A DNA stretch of 64,000 nucleotides from contig JAEYDD010000002.1 in NCBI GenBank assembly GCA_023404095.1, forward strand, positions 113,226 through 177,225, written 5' to 3'. The notes below the pieces were generated by a model. The model was not told the origin of the DNA. It ran no database searches and saw only the letters and a list, made by a program, of their open reading frames with translations. The DNA is from Pseudomonadota bacterium. Its GTDB lineage: Bacteria; Pseudomonadota; Alphaproteobacteria; Rhizobiales; Rhizobiaceae. Position 1 is the first letter of the stretch, and each line of letters begins with the position of its first letter. Both the position numbers and the translations under genes were made by a program. Shown here in pieces: positions 53,805 to 63,278 of this stretch.

Positions 53805-54683
53805 CTACCCCAGGTTCTTCTTCAGAAACGCCACCGTTCGCTGCCAGGCGAGTTCCGCCGCGGCCTTATCGTAGCGGGCGGCGGAGGTGTCGTTGTTGAA
53901 GGCATGGTTGACGCCCTCATAGACGAAGAGCTCATAGGGCTTGCCGCTTTCGTCCAGCGCCTTCTTGTAGGCGTCGATGCCCGCGTTGATGCGCTCGTCT
54001 AGCCCGGCATAGTGCAGCATCACGGCCGCCTTGATCTTCGGCACGTCCTCCGCCGGCGGCTGGGCGCCGTAGTAGGCGACGGCGGCCTTCAAATTTGGAT
54101 CGGCAACGGCCAGTTGGTTGACCAGCCCGCCGCCCCAGCAGAAGCCGATGGCGCCGACCTTGCCGTTGACCCAGTCGAGTTCGGAGAGATAGGCGACGGT
54201 GGCAACCGCATTTTCGACGGTGACGGCGCGGTCGAGCTTGCCGAACATCTCGCGTGCCTTGTCCTCGTCTTCCGGCGTTCCACCTTCCAGAGACAGGAAA
54301 TCGGGGGCGAGTGCCACGAAGCCATCCAGGGCCAGGCGGCGGGCGACATCGCGGATGTGCGCATTGAGGCCGCGGTTCTCGTGGATCACGATTACGCCGC
54401 CGAGCGGTCCCGGTGCATCCTTCGGCCGGGCGATATAGCCCTTCATCTGCCCCTTGGGTGCCGCCCAGCTGACGTCTTCGGTCGTGAGCCGCGCATCGCT
54501 TTCGGCGACGATCTGCGCGCTGGCGCTGTTGGCGGCCAGAAGCGGCGCGATGGCAGCAGCGCCCGCTGCCGATCCGGCAAGCGCCGTCAGCCGTTCCATG
54601 AAGCGACGGCGATCGAGTGTCAGGTGGGTATATTCGTCATAGGCGTCGATCATCGCCTGGGTGATCTTCGGCGTCCGTTCCAT
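53805..54683 (-). CDS. Dienelactone hydrolase family protein with Tat-like signal
   Basis: 292 residues, alpha/beta hydrolase. The nucleophile motif is GFCWGGG (Cys at about 182), and the triad is completed by Asp in HYAGLDERIN and His in GVNHAFNND. Family members open dienelactones or act on carboxylic esters. An N-terminal segment (about 25-57, LDRRRFMERLTALAGSA, ending ASAQ) looks like a Tat signal, preceded by about 24 unusual residues, so periplasmic location is possible. Substrate unknown. It is not near an aromatic degradation cluster. Confidence 0.88.
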   Translation of the reverse strand: MERTPKITQAMIDAYDEYTHLTLDRRRFMERLTALAGSAAGAAAIAPLLAANSASAQIVAESDARLTTEDVSWAAPKGQMKGYIARPKDAPGPLGGVIVIHENRGLNAHIRDVARRLALDGFVALAPDFLSLEGGTPEDEDKAREMFGKLDRAVTVENAVATVAYLSELDWVNGKVGAIGFCWGGGLVNQLAVADPNLKAAVAYYGAQPPAEDVPKIKAAVMLHYAGLDERINAGIDAYKKALDESGKPYELFVYEGVNHAFNNDTSAARYDKAAAELAWQRTVAFLKKNLG

Positions 54684-54835
54684 AGTGGCTCTCCCGTGAT
54701 CTCCTCGCGCCCTGCCGGCGCGCCAAGACCGATGATAGGCGACGGAGAGGCGAAAACCAGCCGGGCAACCTCACGGTTGCGTGATCCGATGCCACGCCGA
54801 CCATGTGCCGGCGTGGTCCGCATGTCATCGTGCCA

Positions 54836-55870
54836 TCAGGCGTTCAGGTCCAGCACGATGCGGCCGTCGATCTTGCCCTGCTTCATGCGCTCGAAGATGT
54901 CGTTGATGTTTTCGATCTTGTCCCAGGAGAAATGGGAGGCGACCTTGCCGTCGCCGGCAAACTGCAGTGCCTCCTCGAGGTCCTGACGGGTCCCGACGAT
55001 CGATCCGCGCACCGTGATGCGCTTCAGCACCGTGTCAAAGACCGGCAGGGAGATGAACCCCGGCGGCAGGCCGACCAGCGCCATCGTTCCCCTGGAGCGA
55101 AGGAAACCATAGGCCTGCTCCATCGCCTTGGGCGAGACGGCCGTCACCAGCGCACCGTGCACCCCGCCGGTTTCCTTCTGCACCGTCTGGATTGCATCGG
55201 TCTTGCGCGCATCGACGACCAGGTCCGCACCGAGCTTCTTGGCAAGCGCCAGCTTGTCCTCGAAGATGTCGGAGGCGACGACGTTCATGCCCATGGCCTT
55301 GGCATACTGCACGGCCATGTGACCCAACCCGCCAATGCCGGAAATGACGACCCACTCGCCGGGCCTGACCTCGGTTTCCTTCAACCCCTTGTAGACGGTG
55401 ACCCCGGCGCAGAGAACAGGTGCGGCTGGGCCGAATTCGAGATTGGCCGGCAGATGGCCGACGAAAGCGGGATCGGCGAGGCCGTACTGGGCAAAGGTAC
55501 CGTTCACGGAATAGCCGGTGTTCTGCTGCTCGGCGCAGAGCGTTTCCCAGCCGGTATTGCAATAGCCGCAGCAGCGGCAGGCCGTATGCAGCCACGGCAC
55601 GCCGACACGGTCGCCTTCCTTGATGCGCCGCGAATCGACCTTGGAACCGATCCTGGCGACGTAGCCCACGCCTTCGTGGCCTGGAATGAAGGGCGGGGTC
55701 GGCTTTACCGGCCAGTCGCCGCTGGCGGCATGCAGGTCGGTGTGGCAGACCCCCGTCGCCTCATACTTGACGAGGATCTGGTCCGGACCAGGCTCGGGGA
55801 TGTCAAGCTCCTCGATCACCAACGGTTTGCCGAACTCCCGCACGACGGCGGCCTTCATCTTGTTTGCCAT
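54836..55870 (-). CDS. adhP: Zinc-dependent alcohol dehydrogenase AdhP
   Basis: 344 residues, medium-chain dehydrogenase family. Catalytic zinc ligands are CHTDLHAASGDW (Cys about 37), GHEGVG (His about 60) and Cys about 148; the structural zinc loop is CRCCGYCNTGWETLC. The Rossmann motif is ISGIGGLGHMAVQYAK (about 170-185), and VASDIFEDKLA carries the Asp that selects NAD. AdhP oxidises ethanol and other short alcohols. A Shine-Dalgarno AAGGGAGC precedes the ATG. Apparently a single gene; neighbours give no pathway. Confidence 0.95.
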   Translation of the reverse strand: MANKMKAAVVREFGKPLVIEELDIPEPGPDQILVKYEATGVCHTDLHAASGDWPVKPTPPFIPGHEGVGYVARIGSKVDSRRIKEGDRVGVPWLHTACRCCGYCNTGWETLCAEQQNTGYSVNGTFAQYGLADPAFVGHLPANLEFGPAAPVLCAGVTVYKGLKETEVRPGEWVVISGIGGLGHMAVQYAKAMGMNVVASDIFEDKLALAKKLGADLVVDARKTDAIQTVQKETGGVHGALVTAVSPKAMEQAYGFLRSRGTMALVGLPPGFISLPVFDTVLKRITVRGSIVGTRQDLEEALQFAGDGKVASHFSWDKIENINDIFERMKQGKIDGRIVLDLNA

Positions 55871-56139
55871 GGCTCTGCTCCCTTAAGCGCGCCCGCCCGA
55901 CGCATGCGGCGTGCAGGCCCTGTCGTTCGGCGCAGCGGATCGACAGGGCGTCATCCGCGTGCCGGTGGCGCCGCCGATGCTTGCGGCGGACCTGTGAACA
56001 CTATGGGCAATGTCGGACGATGGGAAGTTGACCGAGGTCAAGCGGAAGCTGTGCCTGTCGCAGATATGCGACGGCGGCCGTCGATCGGATCGACGGCCGC
56101 CGCGCGGAAAGTCTGGCGCTCCGGGGGTGGAGCTGGCGA

Positions 56140-57639
56140 TCAGCCGGCGCCACCGGGGTAGTTCGGGCTTTCGCGCGTGATCGTCACGTCGTGAGCGTGG
56201 CTTTCGCGCAGGCCCGCACCGGAAATGCGCACGAAGGTGGCGCGCTCCTGGAACTGCTTGATGTCGGCGCCGCCGACATAGCCCATCGACGCCTTGAGGC
56301 CGCCGGCGAGCTGGTGCAGGACGCCGGAGACCGGGCCCTTGTAAGGCACCTGGCCCTCGATGCCTTCCGGCACGAGCTTCAGCGTGTCGCGCACCTCGGC
56401 CTGGAAATAGCGGTCAGCCGAGCCGCGCGCCATCGCGCCGACGGACCCCATGCCGCGATAGGCCTTGAAGGAGCGGCCCTGGTAGAGGAATACTTCGCCC
56501 GGGCTTTCGTCGGTGCCGGCGAGCAGCGAGCCGACCATGACGGCCGAGGCACCGGCCGCGATTGCCTTGGCGAGATCGCCCGAGAACTTGATGCCGCCAT
56601 CGGCGATGACCGGAATGTCGGCCTGCTGCCCGGCTTCGACCGCGGACATGATGGCCGCCAGCTGCGGCACGCCGACGCCGGCGACGATGCGCGTGGTGCA
56701 GATAGAGCCCGGGCCGATGCCGACCTTGACCGCGTCCGCGCCCGCATCGATCAATGCCCTGGTTCCGTCGGCCGTGGCGACGTTGCCGGCCATGATGCGC
56801 ACCGAGTTGGACAGCTTCTTGACGCGGCTGACGGCGTCGAGCACGCGCTGGGAATGGCCGTGCGCGGTATCGACGACGAGCAGGTCGACACCCGCATCAA
56901 TCAGGCGCTCGGCGCGCTCGAAGCCGTCGTCACCGACGGAGATGGCGGCGGCGGCGCGCAGGCGGCCCTGCGCATCCTTGGAAGCGTTGGGATTGAGCTG
57001 GGACTTCTCGATGTCCTTCACCGTGATCAGGCCGACGCAGCGGCCGTCACCGTCGACCACGAGCAGCTTCTCGATGCGGTGCTTGTGCAGGAGCCGCTTG
57101 GCTTCCTGCTGGTCGACGCTCTCCTTGACCGTGATCAGGTTCTCGCGCGTCATCAGTTCGTAGATCTTCTGCGTCGGATCGGAGGCGAAGCGCACATCAC
57201 GGTTGGTCAGGATGCCGACGAGCCGGCCTGCGACGGCGGCTTTGGCGTTCTCGACCACCGGGATGCCGGAGATGCCATGCGCTTTCATCAGGGCCAGCGC
57301 CTCGGCCAGCGTCGCGTCGGGGCCGATCGTCACCGGATTGACGACCATGCCGCTCTCGAATTTCTTGACCTGGCGGACTTCCTCGGCCTGTTCGGCCGGG
57401 GTGAGGTTGCGATGGATGACGCCAAGACCGCCGGCCTGGGCCATGGCGATCGCCAGCCGGGCCTCGGTGACGGTATCCATGGCGGACGACAGGATCGGGA
57501 GATTGAGGTCGAAGTCCCTGGCGATGCGGGTGGCGATGTTGGTCTGCCCCGGCATGACCTCGGAGTGGCCGGGCTGCAGCAGCACGTCGTCGAACGTCAG
57601 TGCTTCCAGTCCGGTTGCGGTTTCAATGATGCGCGCCAT
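56140..57639 (-). CDS. guaB: Inosine-5'-monophosphate dehydrogenase
   Basis: 499 residues. The TIM-barrel core is interrupted by a CBS-domain pair (about 95-210, with LMTRENLITVKESVD). The catalytic loop is GIGPGSICTTRIV (Cys near 300), followed by the XMP-binding region IADGGIKFSGD and the flap with YRGMGSVGAMARGSADRYF. It oxidises IMP to XMP with NAD, the committed step of GMP synthesis. ATG 57639 is preceded by AAGGAAATTGGCC; the frame open to 57771 is rejected. Confidence 0.97.
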   Translation of the reverse strand: MARIIETATGLEALTFDDVLLQPGHSEVMPGQTNIATRIARDFDLNLPILSSAMDTVTEARLAIAMAQAGGLGVIHRNLTPAEQAEEVRQVKKFESGMVVNPVTIGPDATLAEALALMKAHGISGIPVVENAKAAVAGRLVGILTNRDVRFASDPTQKIYELMTRENLITVKESVDQQEAKRLLHKHRIEKLLVVDGDGRCVGLITVKDIEKSQLNPNASKDAQGRLRAAAAISVGDDGFERAERLIDAGVDLLVVDTAHGHSQRVLDAVSRVKKLSNSVRIMAGNVATADGTRALIDAGADAVKVGIGPGSICTTRIVAGVGVPQLAAIMSAVEAGQQADIPVIADGGIKFSGDLAKAIAAGASAVMVGSLLAGTDESPGEVFLYQGRSFKAYRGMGSVGAMARGSADRYFQAEVRDTLKLVPEGIEGQVPYKGPVSGVLHQLAGGLKASMGYVGGADIKQFQERATFVRISGAGLRESHAHDVTITRESPNYPGGAG

Positions 57640-57768
57640 GGCCAATTTCCTTCGGTGTAAAGGGCTGCGGTCCAAGGGACCTCTTGGGAACGGTCCGCTG
57701 GTCGCTTGCAAGATAAGTCTTGGAAGTTGGCGAGGGCTCGTAACACGTTCATGACGGATTGGAAATAG

Positions 57769-57795
57769 CAAAAACGCCCGGGATCGGTCCCGGGC
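57769..57795 (-). terminator. Terminator of the MBL-fold hydrolase gene
   Basis: On the minus strand: 8-bp perfect stem GCCCGGGA / TCCCGGGC with a CCGA loop followed by GTTTTTGC, 37 bp after the stop codon. Separates this gene from guaB. Confidence 0.9.
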
Positions 57796-57832
57796 AAGCT
57801 GGTGCTGCTTGTCTTGTCCGCCGTTCGACGTG

Positions 57833-58813
57833 TCAGAGGTCGAACTGGTAGGTCATCGGCACGAAGCGGTAGCCCTCGCCCGCCTTTTCAACAAACCCGA
57901 CTGCCGGAAACGGCATATGGTAGCCCATGAAGGCCAGCCTGTCGGTGGCGACCATGTCGAACACTTTCTTGCGGGTGGCAGCCGCCGCAGCCTTGTCCAT
58001 GTCGAACCGCACCTCCCAGTCCGGCCGCTGCAGCGACAGCACGAAGTGGTTGGCGGTATCGGCCGTGAGCATCAGGACCTTTCCGTCCGATTCGATGCGG
58101 TAGATCATGTGCCCCGGGGAATGGCCGAATGCGTTCATCCCGGTGATGCCGGGCACCACCTCGCCGCCGTCCTCGATGAAGGTGATCTTGTCGGCCAGCG
58201 GCTTGACCTTGGCGAGCACGCCTTTGTGCCCCTGCTCGGCGCCCGTGCCCACACGATCGGCGCTGACCCAGAAATCGTACTCCGTCCGACCGGTCACATA
58301 GCGGGCGTTGGCAAAGGCGGGCTTTCCCTGCTCCATCAGGCCGCCGATGTGGTCGCCGTGCATATGGGTCAGCACCACCACCGTGACCTGCTCCGGGGTG
58401 TAGCCGACGGCGCGCAGGCCTTCCGCAAGGCGGCCGAGGCCATTCTCACGACCGCCCTCGCCCATGCCGGTGTCGAACAGGACGACCTCCGAGCCGGTGT
58501 CGACGACGGTCGGCGTGAAGCTGTTGACGAAGCTGTCGGCAGGCAGGAAGTTCTCGGTCAGCAGAGCGCCGACGGTATCGGCCGACTGGTTCGTGCCAAA
58601 CGTCTCGTTCGGCGCGCCGGAAGCGCGCATGCCGTCGCGCACGGCGGTGACGCGGAACCCGCCGAGCTTGAAGCTGCGGGCCTCGACTGGCGAAATGGTC
58701 ATGTCGGTCTTGGTCTCCGAGGCAGCGCGTACCATGCTGCCGTTCAGGATGAAGGGGGCCGCCAGCGTGCCAAGGCCGGCCGTGTAGAACAAGGACCTGC
58801 GTGAAATATTCAT
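57833..58813 (-). CDS. Exported MBL-fold metallo-hydrolase
   Basis: 326 residues. A clear Tat signal (MNISRRSLFYTAGLGTL, cleavage near VRAAS) is followed by a metallo-beta-lactamase fold with HMHGDHIGG (about 165), a further His ligand in GHSPGHM, and late metal ligands around ADTANHF and GYHMPFP. The family includes quorum-quenching lactonases and other hydrolases. Substrate cannot be told. ATG 58813 has GGGAGGTG upstream. Periplasmic location, folded with metal before export, is the inference from the Tat motif. Confidence 0.9.
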   Translation of the reverse strand: MNISRRSLFYTAGLGTLAAPFILNGSMVRAASETKTDMTISPVEARSFKLGGFRVTAVRDGMRASGAPNETFGTNQSADTVGALLTENFLPADSFVNSFTPTVVDTGSEVVLFDTGMGEGGRENGLGRLAEGLRAVGYTPEQVTVVVLTHMHGDHIGGLMEQGKPAFANARYVTGRTEYDFWVSADRVGTGAEQGHKGVLAKVKPLADKITFIEDGGEVVPGITGMNAFGHSPGHMIYRIESDGKVLMLTADTANHFVLSLQRPDWEVRFDMDKAAAAATRKKVFDMVATDRLAFMGYHMPFPAVGFVEKAGEGYRFVPMTYQFDL

Positions 58814-59081
58814 GGTCGCGGCACCTCCCGCAAGAGTGAACACAGAGCTGTGGTCGCGGCGCCGAAATGCGCCGACGGCTCGCAAAGATGGCATGTCTGC
58901 AGGTTGAAGGGCGGTCACGAATGCCACCTTTGGCATCACGGGTTTGTGAGAACGCGTACCCCTGGCGGGTTTGACAGATCCCGGCCGCAGGCGCACAAGC
59001 GGCAGGCTGGAACGAAACCGGGCATAGCCCGTTCACGTCCAGTCCTCCGGCGCTCCTGCCGACCCGTCCACGTTCGTCACC

Positions 59082-60491
59082 ATGAATCGTATTGTTCCCC
59101 TGATCCTTGCCGTCGCGCTCTTCATGGAGCAGATGGATTCCACCGTGATCGCCACGTCGTTGCCTGCGATCGCCCAAGACCTCAATGTCGGGCCGATCAC
59201 GCTGAAGCTCGCGTTGACGGCCTACATGGTGTCGCTTGCGATCTTCATCCCGCTGTCCGGCTGGATGGCGGACCGGTTCGGCGCCAAGCGCGTCTTCCGG
59301 CTGGCGATCCTTGTCTTCATTTTTGGCTCGATCCTCTGCGCGGTTGCCGACGGCCTCATCTTTTTCGTCGTCGCCCGCTTCATCCAGGGCATGGGCGGGG
59401 CGATGATGACGCCGGTCGCCCGCCTCGTGCTCGTGCGCAGCACCTCGCGCAGCGAGCTCGTATCGGCCATGGCCATGCTGACGATACCCGCCCTTGTCGG
59501 GCCGCTCGCAGGCCCGCCGCTCGGCGGCTTCATCACCACCTATTTCACCTGGCACTGGATCTTCCTGATCAACGTCCCGGTCGGCATCCTCGGCTATGTT
59601 CTGTCGGGGATCTATCTTCCCGACATCCATTCCGCGCCACCCGGGCCGCTGGACGTGAAGGGATTCGTGCTCGGGGCGATCGCCGCAGGCGGCACGATGT
59701 TCGGGCTTTCCGTCATCAGCCTGCCCGCCCTGCCGCCCGCCGTCGGCCTGGTGTCAACGCTGTCAGGGCTTTTGGCCGGCTGGCTCTACGTGCGGCACGC
59801 GAAAAGGCATCCCTCGCCGCTGCTCGACCTGAAGCTCTTCCACGACAGCGCCTTCAGGGCGGCGGCCATCGGCGGGACGCTCTTTCGCATCTCGATCGGC
59901 GCCATCCCCTTCCTCATGCCGCTGATGCTGCAGGTGGGCTTTGGGCTTTCGCCCTTCCAATCGGGCATGATCACCTTCACCGGTGCGATCGGTGCGATCA
60001 CGACGAAGTTCATCGCCAAGCGCGTGCTCTCGCTTGCCGGCTTCCGCACCACGCTGATCATCGCCAGCCTCAGCGGCGCGGCCTTCACCGCCGTCAACGC
60101 GCTGTTCACGCCGCAGACGCCGGTGTGGATCATCTCGCTCGTCCTGCTGGCCGCCGGCTTCGTCCGTTCGTTCTTCTTCACCAGCGTCAACGCGCTGTCC
60201 TTCGCCGACATCGCCGACAGGGACGCCAGCAAGGCAACCTCGATGAGTGCGGTGCTGCAGCAGATGAGCCTGGCGCTGGGCGTCGCCGTGGCCGGCACCA
60301 TCCTGGAGATCGAGACGACGATGTCCGGGACGCCGCTGAGCCTTGAGGACTTCCACCTCGCCTTCGTCATCATTTCGGTGCTGACGCTTGCGGCGGTCGT
60401 GCCCTTCCTGACAATGGCCAAGAGCGCCGGCGCCTCGGTATCCGGACACCGGCTGATGCAGAAGGAAGAGGAAGTCACCGCCGTCAAATAG
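59082..60491 (+). CDS. MFS drug exporter, DHA2 (EmrB/QacA) family
   Basis: 469 residues with about 14 predicted membrane helices. It has the DHA2 motif C region MEQMDSTVIATSLPAIA (about 12-28), motif A GWMADRFGAKRVFR (about 60-73) and GGFITTYFTWHWIFLINVPV (about 147-166). The family expels drugs or other small molecules with protons. There is no adjacent membrane-fusion or outer-membrane partner. It is divergent from the Tat-exported MBL hydrolase. Substrate unknown. Confidence 0.9.
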   Translation: MNRIVPLILAVALFMEQMDSTVIATSLPAIAQDLNVGPITLKLALTAYMVSLAIFIPLSGWMADRFGAKRVFRLAILVFIFGSILCAVADGLIFFVVARFIQGMGGAMMTPVARLVLVRSTSRSELVSAMAMLTIPALVGPLAGPPLGGFITTYFTWHWIFLINVPVGILGYVLSGIYLPDIHSAPPGPLDVKGFVLGAIAAGGTMFGLSVISLPALPPAVGLVSTLSGLLAGWLYVRHAKRHPSPLLDLKLFHDSAFRAAAIGGTLFRISIGAIPFLMPLMLQVGFGLSPFQSGMITFTGAIGAITTKFIAKRVLSLAGFRTTLIIASLSGAAFTAVNALFTPQTPVWIISLVLLAAGFVRSFFFTSVNALSFADIADRDASKATSMSAVLQQMSLALGVAVAGTILEIETTMSGTPLSLEDFHLAFVIISVLTLAAVVPFLTMAKSAGASVSGHRLMQKEEEVTAVK

Positions 60492-60523
60492 CGCGGCCGG
60501 GCCTGCCGCTGCCGGAACTTGCG

Positions 60524-60907
60524 CTACTCGGGCCGCTCGCAGACGGCAGACAGCTTGTTGCCGTCGAGATCGCGAACGAAGGCGGCGTAGAAGTTGGGAT
60601 GGAACGGCCTAATCCCCGGCGCCCCCTCGTCGGTTCCGCCATGGGCAACAACTGCCGCGTGAAAGGCATCGACAGCCGCACGGCTCGGCGCGTCGAAGGC
60701 CACCGTCGCACCGTTGCCGAACGTCGCCGGCTCACGGTTGAAAGGCTCTACCACCCAGAAGCGACAGCGCACGTCTCCATCCGCCGCATAACCGATCTCG
60801 CCTTCCGCCTGCTTCTGCCTGACATAGCCGATGAGCGGCAGTACCGCGTCGTAGAAACGGCCGGCGCGCTGCAGATCGTTCGTGCCCACGGTGACGTAGA
60901 GAAGCAT
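60524..60907 (-). CDS. VOC family (glyoxalase-like) protein
   Basis: 127 residues with the two beta-alpha-beta-beta-beta units of the vicinal oxygen chelate fold: VTVGTNDLQRAGRFYDAVL at the start and FHPNFYAAFVRDLDGNKL near the end. Members include glyoxalases, dioxygenases and resistance proteins; activity unknown. ATG 60907 overlaps the rlmE stop as TGATG, and GGAGG lies 5 nt upstream. It is the last gene of the ppx/gppA-like - rlmE - VOC transcript. Confidence 0.87.
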   Translation of the reverse strand: MLLYVTVGTNDLQRAGRFYDAVLPLIGYVRQKQAEGEIGYAADGDVRCRFWVVEPFNREPATFGNGATVAFDAPSRAAVDAFHAAVVAHGGTDEGAPGIRPFHPNFYAAFVRDLDGNKLSAVCERPE

Positions 60908-61674
60908 CACGCCTCCAGCTCGGCGGCTTCGCCGGGCGCTTCGCCCGCCGCCTCATCAGTGGCGCCGTCAGCGGAGACGGCCTTGCGTCCCTTGAAACCC
61001 TTTGCAAGCAGGAACATCTCGACCGATTCAGCGCGCGAGGCACCCGGCTTGACGTGGATGACCTGCTTGAAATTCTGCTTCAGCAGGTTCAGGAGGTCGC
61101 GCTCCGTGCCGCCCTGGAAGGTCTTGGCCAGGAAATGGCCGCCTTCGGCCAGCACCTCGATGGCGAAGTGGGCCGCCACCTCGCACAGGTGCATGGTGCG
61201 GATGTGATCGGTCTGGCGGTGACCCGTCGTCGGCGCCGCCATATCCGAGATCACCAGGTTCGGCGTGCCGCCCACCGCTTCCTTCAGCTTTTCCGGCGCC
61301 TGCGGATCGAGGAAATCCATCTGCAGGATCCGCACGCCCGGCAAGGGATCCATTTCCAGGAAGTCGATTGCTGCCACCCGCGGATCGGCATCTGTCGAGT
61401 TCGTCACCTTGGCGGCGATCTGCGACCAACTGCCGGGTGCAGCGCCGAGGTCGATGATGCGCCGGGCGCCATCGAGGATCTTGTGCTTCTCGTCGATCTC
61501 GAGAAGTTTGAAGGCGGCGCGTGCGCGATAGCCCTCGAGGCGGGCGCGCTGCACATAGGGATCGTTGATGTGTCGCTCAATCCAGCGCCGCGACGACGCC
61601 TTCAGCTTGCCCTTCTTGACCTTCTGGCCGAGTTTTCTTCCGGTGCGGCTCCCGCCGGCTGGAGGCTTCGTCAT
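60907..61674 (-). CDS. rlmE: 23S rRNA (uridine(2552)-2'-O)-methyltransferase RlmE (FtsJ)
   Basis: 255 residues. The SAM motif is IDLGAAPGSWSQIAAKV (about 89-105), preceded by a conserved K in AAFKLLEIDEKH. The catalytic Asp is in ISDMAAPTTGHRQTD, and the later Lys in FLAKTFQGG completes the K-D-K-E set. RlmE methylates U2552 in the A loop of 23S rRNA; loss delays 50S assembly. There is a Lys-rich N-terminus and an acidic Ala/Glu tail. Its start overlaps the upstream phosphatase gene by ATGA and its stop overlaps the VOC gene. Confidence 0.94.
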   Translation of the reverse strand: MTKPPAGGSRTGRKLGQKVKKGKLKASSRRWIERHINDPYVQRARLEGYRARAAFKLLEIDEKHKILDGARRIIDLGAAPGSWSQIAAKVTNSTDADPRVAAIDFLEMDPLPGVRILQMDFLDPQAPEKLKEAVGGTPNLVISDMAAPTTGHRQTDHIRTMHLCEVAAHFAIEVLAEGGHFLAKTFQGGTERDLLNLLKQNFKQVIHVKPGASRAESVEMFLLAKGFKGRKAVSADGATDEAAGEAPGEAAELEA

Positions 61675-63278
61675 GTCTCAAGTCCTTCGGGCCGGAACGG
61701 GTGGCGGAAGCCGCTGCGGTTCTGCCGGCGGCTGCGGCCGCGCCGCCACACGCCGTCATCGGCCATCATTTCCGTCAGGAGGCCTTCGCGCAGGCCGCGG
61801 TCGGCGACACGCATGCGCGTCGAGGGCCAGCGGTTGCGGATCGCCTCCAGAATGGCGCAGCCGGCAAGCACCAGGTCGGCCCGGTCCGGACCGATGCAGG
61901 GGTTGGCGGCACGGGTGGAGAAATCCCAGGAAAGCAGCCGTGCCTGCATGGCGCTGACTTCCGCGTCCATGAGCCAGACGCCGTCGACCTGGCGGCGATC
62001 GTAGCGCGGCAGGTCGAGATAGACGCCGGCCAGCGTCGTCACCGTTCCCGATGTGCCGATCAGGTGGAAGTCCTCCGGTGCCTCGTGGTGCGCATGCGAG
62101 GGGCAGTCGAACCCCGCGAGCATGGATTCGACCTCCCGGACCATGCCGGCAAAGCTCTCCGGTGTCACGTCGCGGCCGCCATGCCGCTCCGACAGCGTCA
62201 CGACGCCGACCGGCAGTGACGTCCAGTGGGTGATATGGTTTGCAAGCCGGTTGGAGCGGTTCTCGCCGATGCGGATCACCGCGATCTCCGACGAGCCGCC
62301 GCCGATGTCGAACAGTACGACCGACTTCGCCTCGCGGCCAACGAGCGAGGAGCAGCCGGAAACGGCCAGCCGCGCCTCTGTCTCGCGGTCGATGATCTCC
62401 AGTTCCAGCCCCGTCTCTGCCTTGACGCGGGCGAGGAAGGCCTCGCCGTTTTCCGCCCTGCGGCAGGCCTCGGTGGCGATCAGCCGGCTGCGACGGATAT
62501 CGCGGTTGCGCAGTTTGGCAGCACAGATCCTGAGCGCCTCGATCGATCGGTCCATCGCCTCGTCCGAAAGGCGGCCGCTCGCTGCAAGCCCCTCACCGAG
62601 CCGCACGATCCGCGAAAACGCATCGACGACGCGGAACTGGCCCGGGCGGGTCGGCTGGGCGATCAGCAGCCGGCAATTGTTGGTGCCGAGGTCGAGCGCG
62701 GCATAGAGCGGCGCGTCGTTGAACTGAAACTCGCTGCGCGCAGCGCCCGCATTTGCGACCTCGCGACCGGCGGCCGACCTGCCGGCCTGCGTTCCGTTGA
62801 CGGCCGGAGCCGCCTTGGGCGGCGGGGCAACGAAGGCAGGCGGTTTTTCGGCGGGCCGCAACGGGCGGCCCTGCAGTCCGCGCTGGTGGTGCGCCTTCCT
62901 GCGGCCGGCTGCCCCCTGCACGGCTGCGCCCTGCCTGCCTCCCGCGTGCCCGGCGCGCGCCGAGACGTCGGCGGAATTGCGATCGCTTACAACGGAATGA
63001 GGCTGCGGCTTCGTGCCGCCCTTGCCGCGACGGCGGCGCTTGCGTTTGCGGACAGCTTCGCCATCCTGGTCGACAGGCTGTGCCTGCGCGGTCTGCTGGG
63101 GGCGCGTCTCCGGGCCTTCGAGGCCGGATTCGTTGCTCGGTCCAAGGGAGGCTGAAGACGGAGCCTTGGCCCGCTTGTCCTTTCCCTTGCGGCGGCGAGA
63201 CCGCTTTGGTCTTGCCGGTCCGCCCGTGCCCTGCCCCCCGGATACGAACGGCTTTGCGCCGTGTTCGGGGTCGCTCAC
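61671..63278 (-). CDS. Ppx/GppA family phosphatase with long basic N-terminal extension
   Basis: About 535 residues from GTG 63278; the frame's first start is a TTG at 63302. Residues 1 to about 185 are low-complexity and Arg/Lys/Gly/Pro-rich (RKRKRRRRGKGG, PARPKRSRRRKGKDKRAK). The actin-fold phosphatase domain then follows, starting AALDLGTNNCRLLIA (about 195) with DIGGGSSEIAV and HLIGTSGTVTTLAG. Ppx/GppA enzymes hydrolyse polyphosphate or (p)ppGpp. Rhizobia usually have this short-domain version next to rlmE. The basic extension may bind RNA or polyphosphate. Which start is used is uncertain. Confidence 0.88.
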   Translation of the reverse strand: MSDPEHGAKPFVSGGQGTGGPARPKRSRRRKGKDKRAKAPSSASLGPSNESGLEGPETRPQQTAQAQPVDQDGEAVRKRKRRRRGKGGTKPQPHSVVSDRNSADVSARAGHAGGRQGAAVQGAAGRRKAHHQRGLQGRPLRPAEKPPAFVAPPPKAAPAVNGTQAGRSAAGREVANAGAARSEFQFNDAPLYAALDLGTNNCRLLIAQPTRPGQFRVVDAFSRIVRLGEGLAASGRLSDEAMDRSIEALRICAAKLRNRDIRRSRLIATEACRRAENGEAFLARVKAETGLELEIIDRETEARLAVSGCSSLVGREAKSVVLFDIGGGSSEIAVIRIGENRSNRLANHITHWTSLPVGVVTLSERHGGRDVTPESFAGMVREVESMLAGFDCPSHAHHEAPEDFHLIGTSGTVTTLAGVYLDLPRYDRRQVDGVWLMDAEVSAMQARLLSWDFSTRAANPCIGPDRADLVLAGCAILEAIRNRWPSTRMRVADRGLREGLLTEMMADDGVWRRGRSRRQNRSGFRHPFRPEGLET

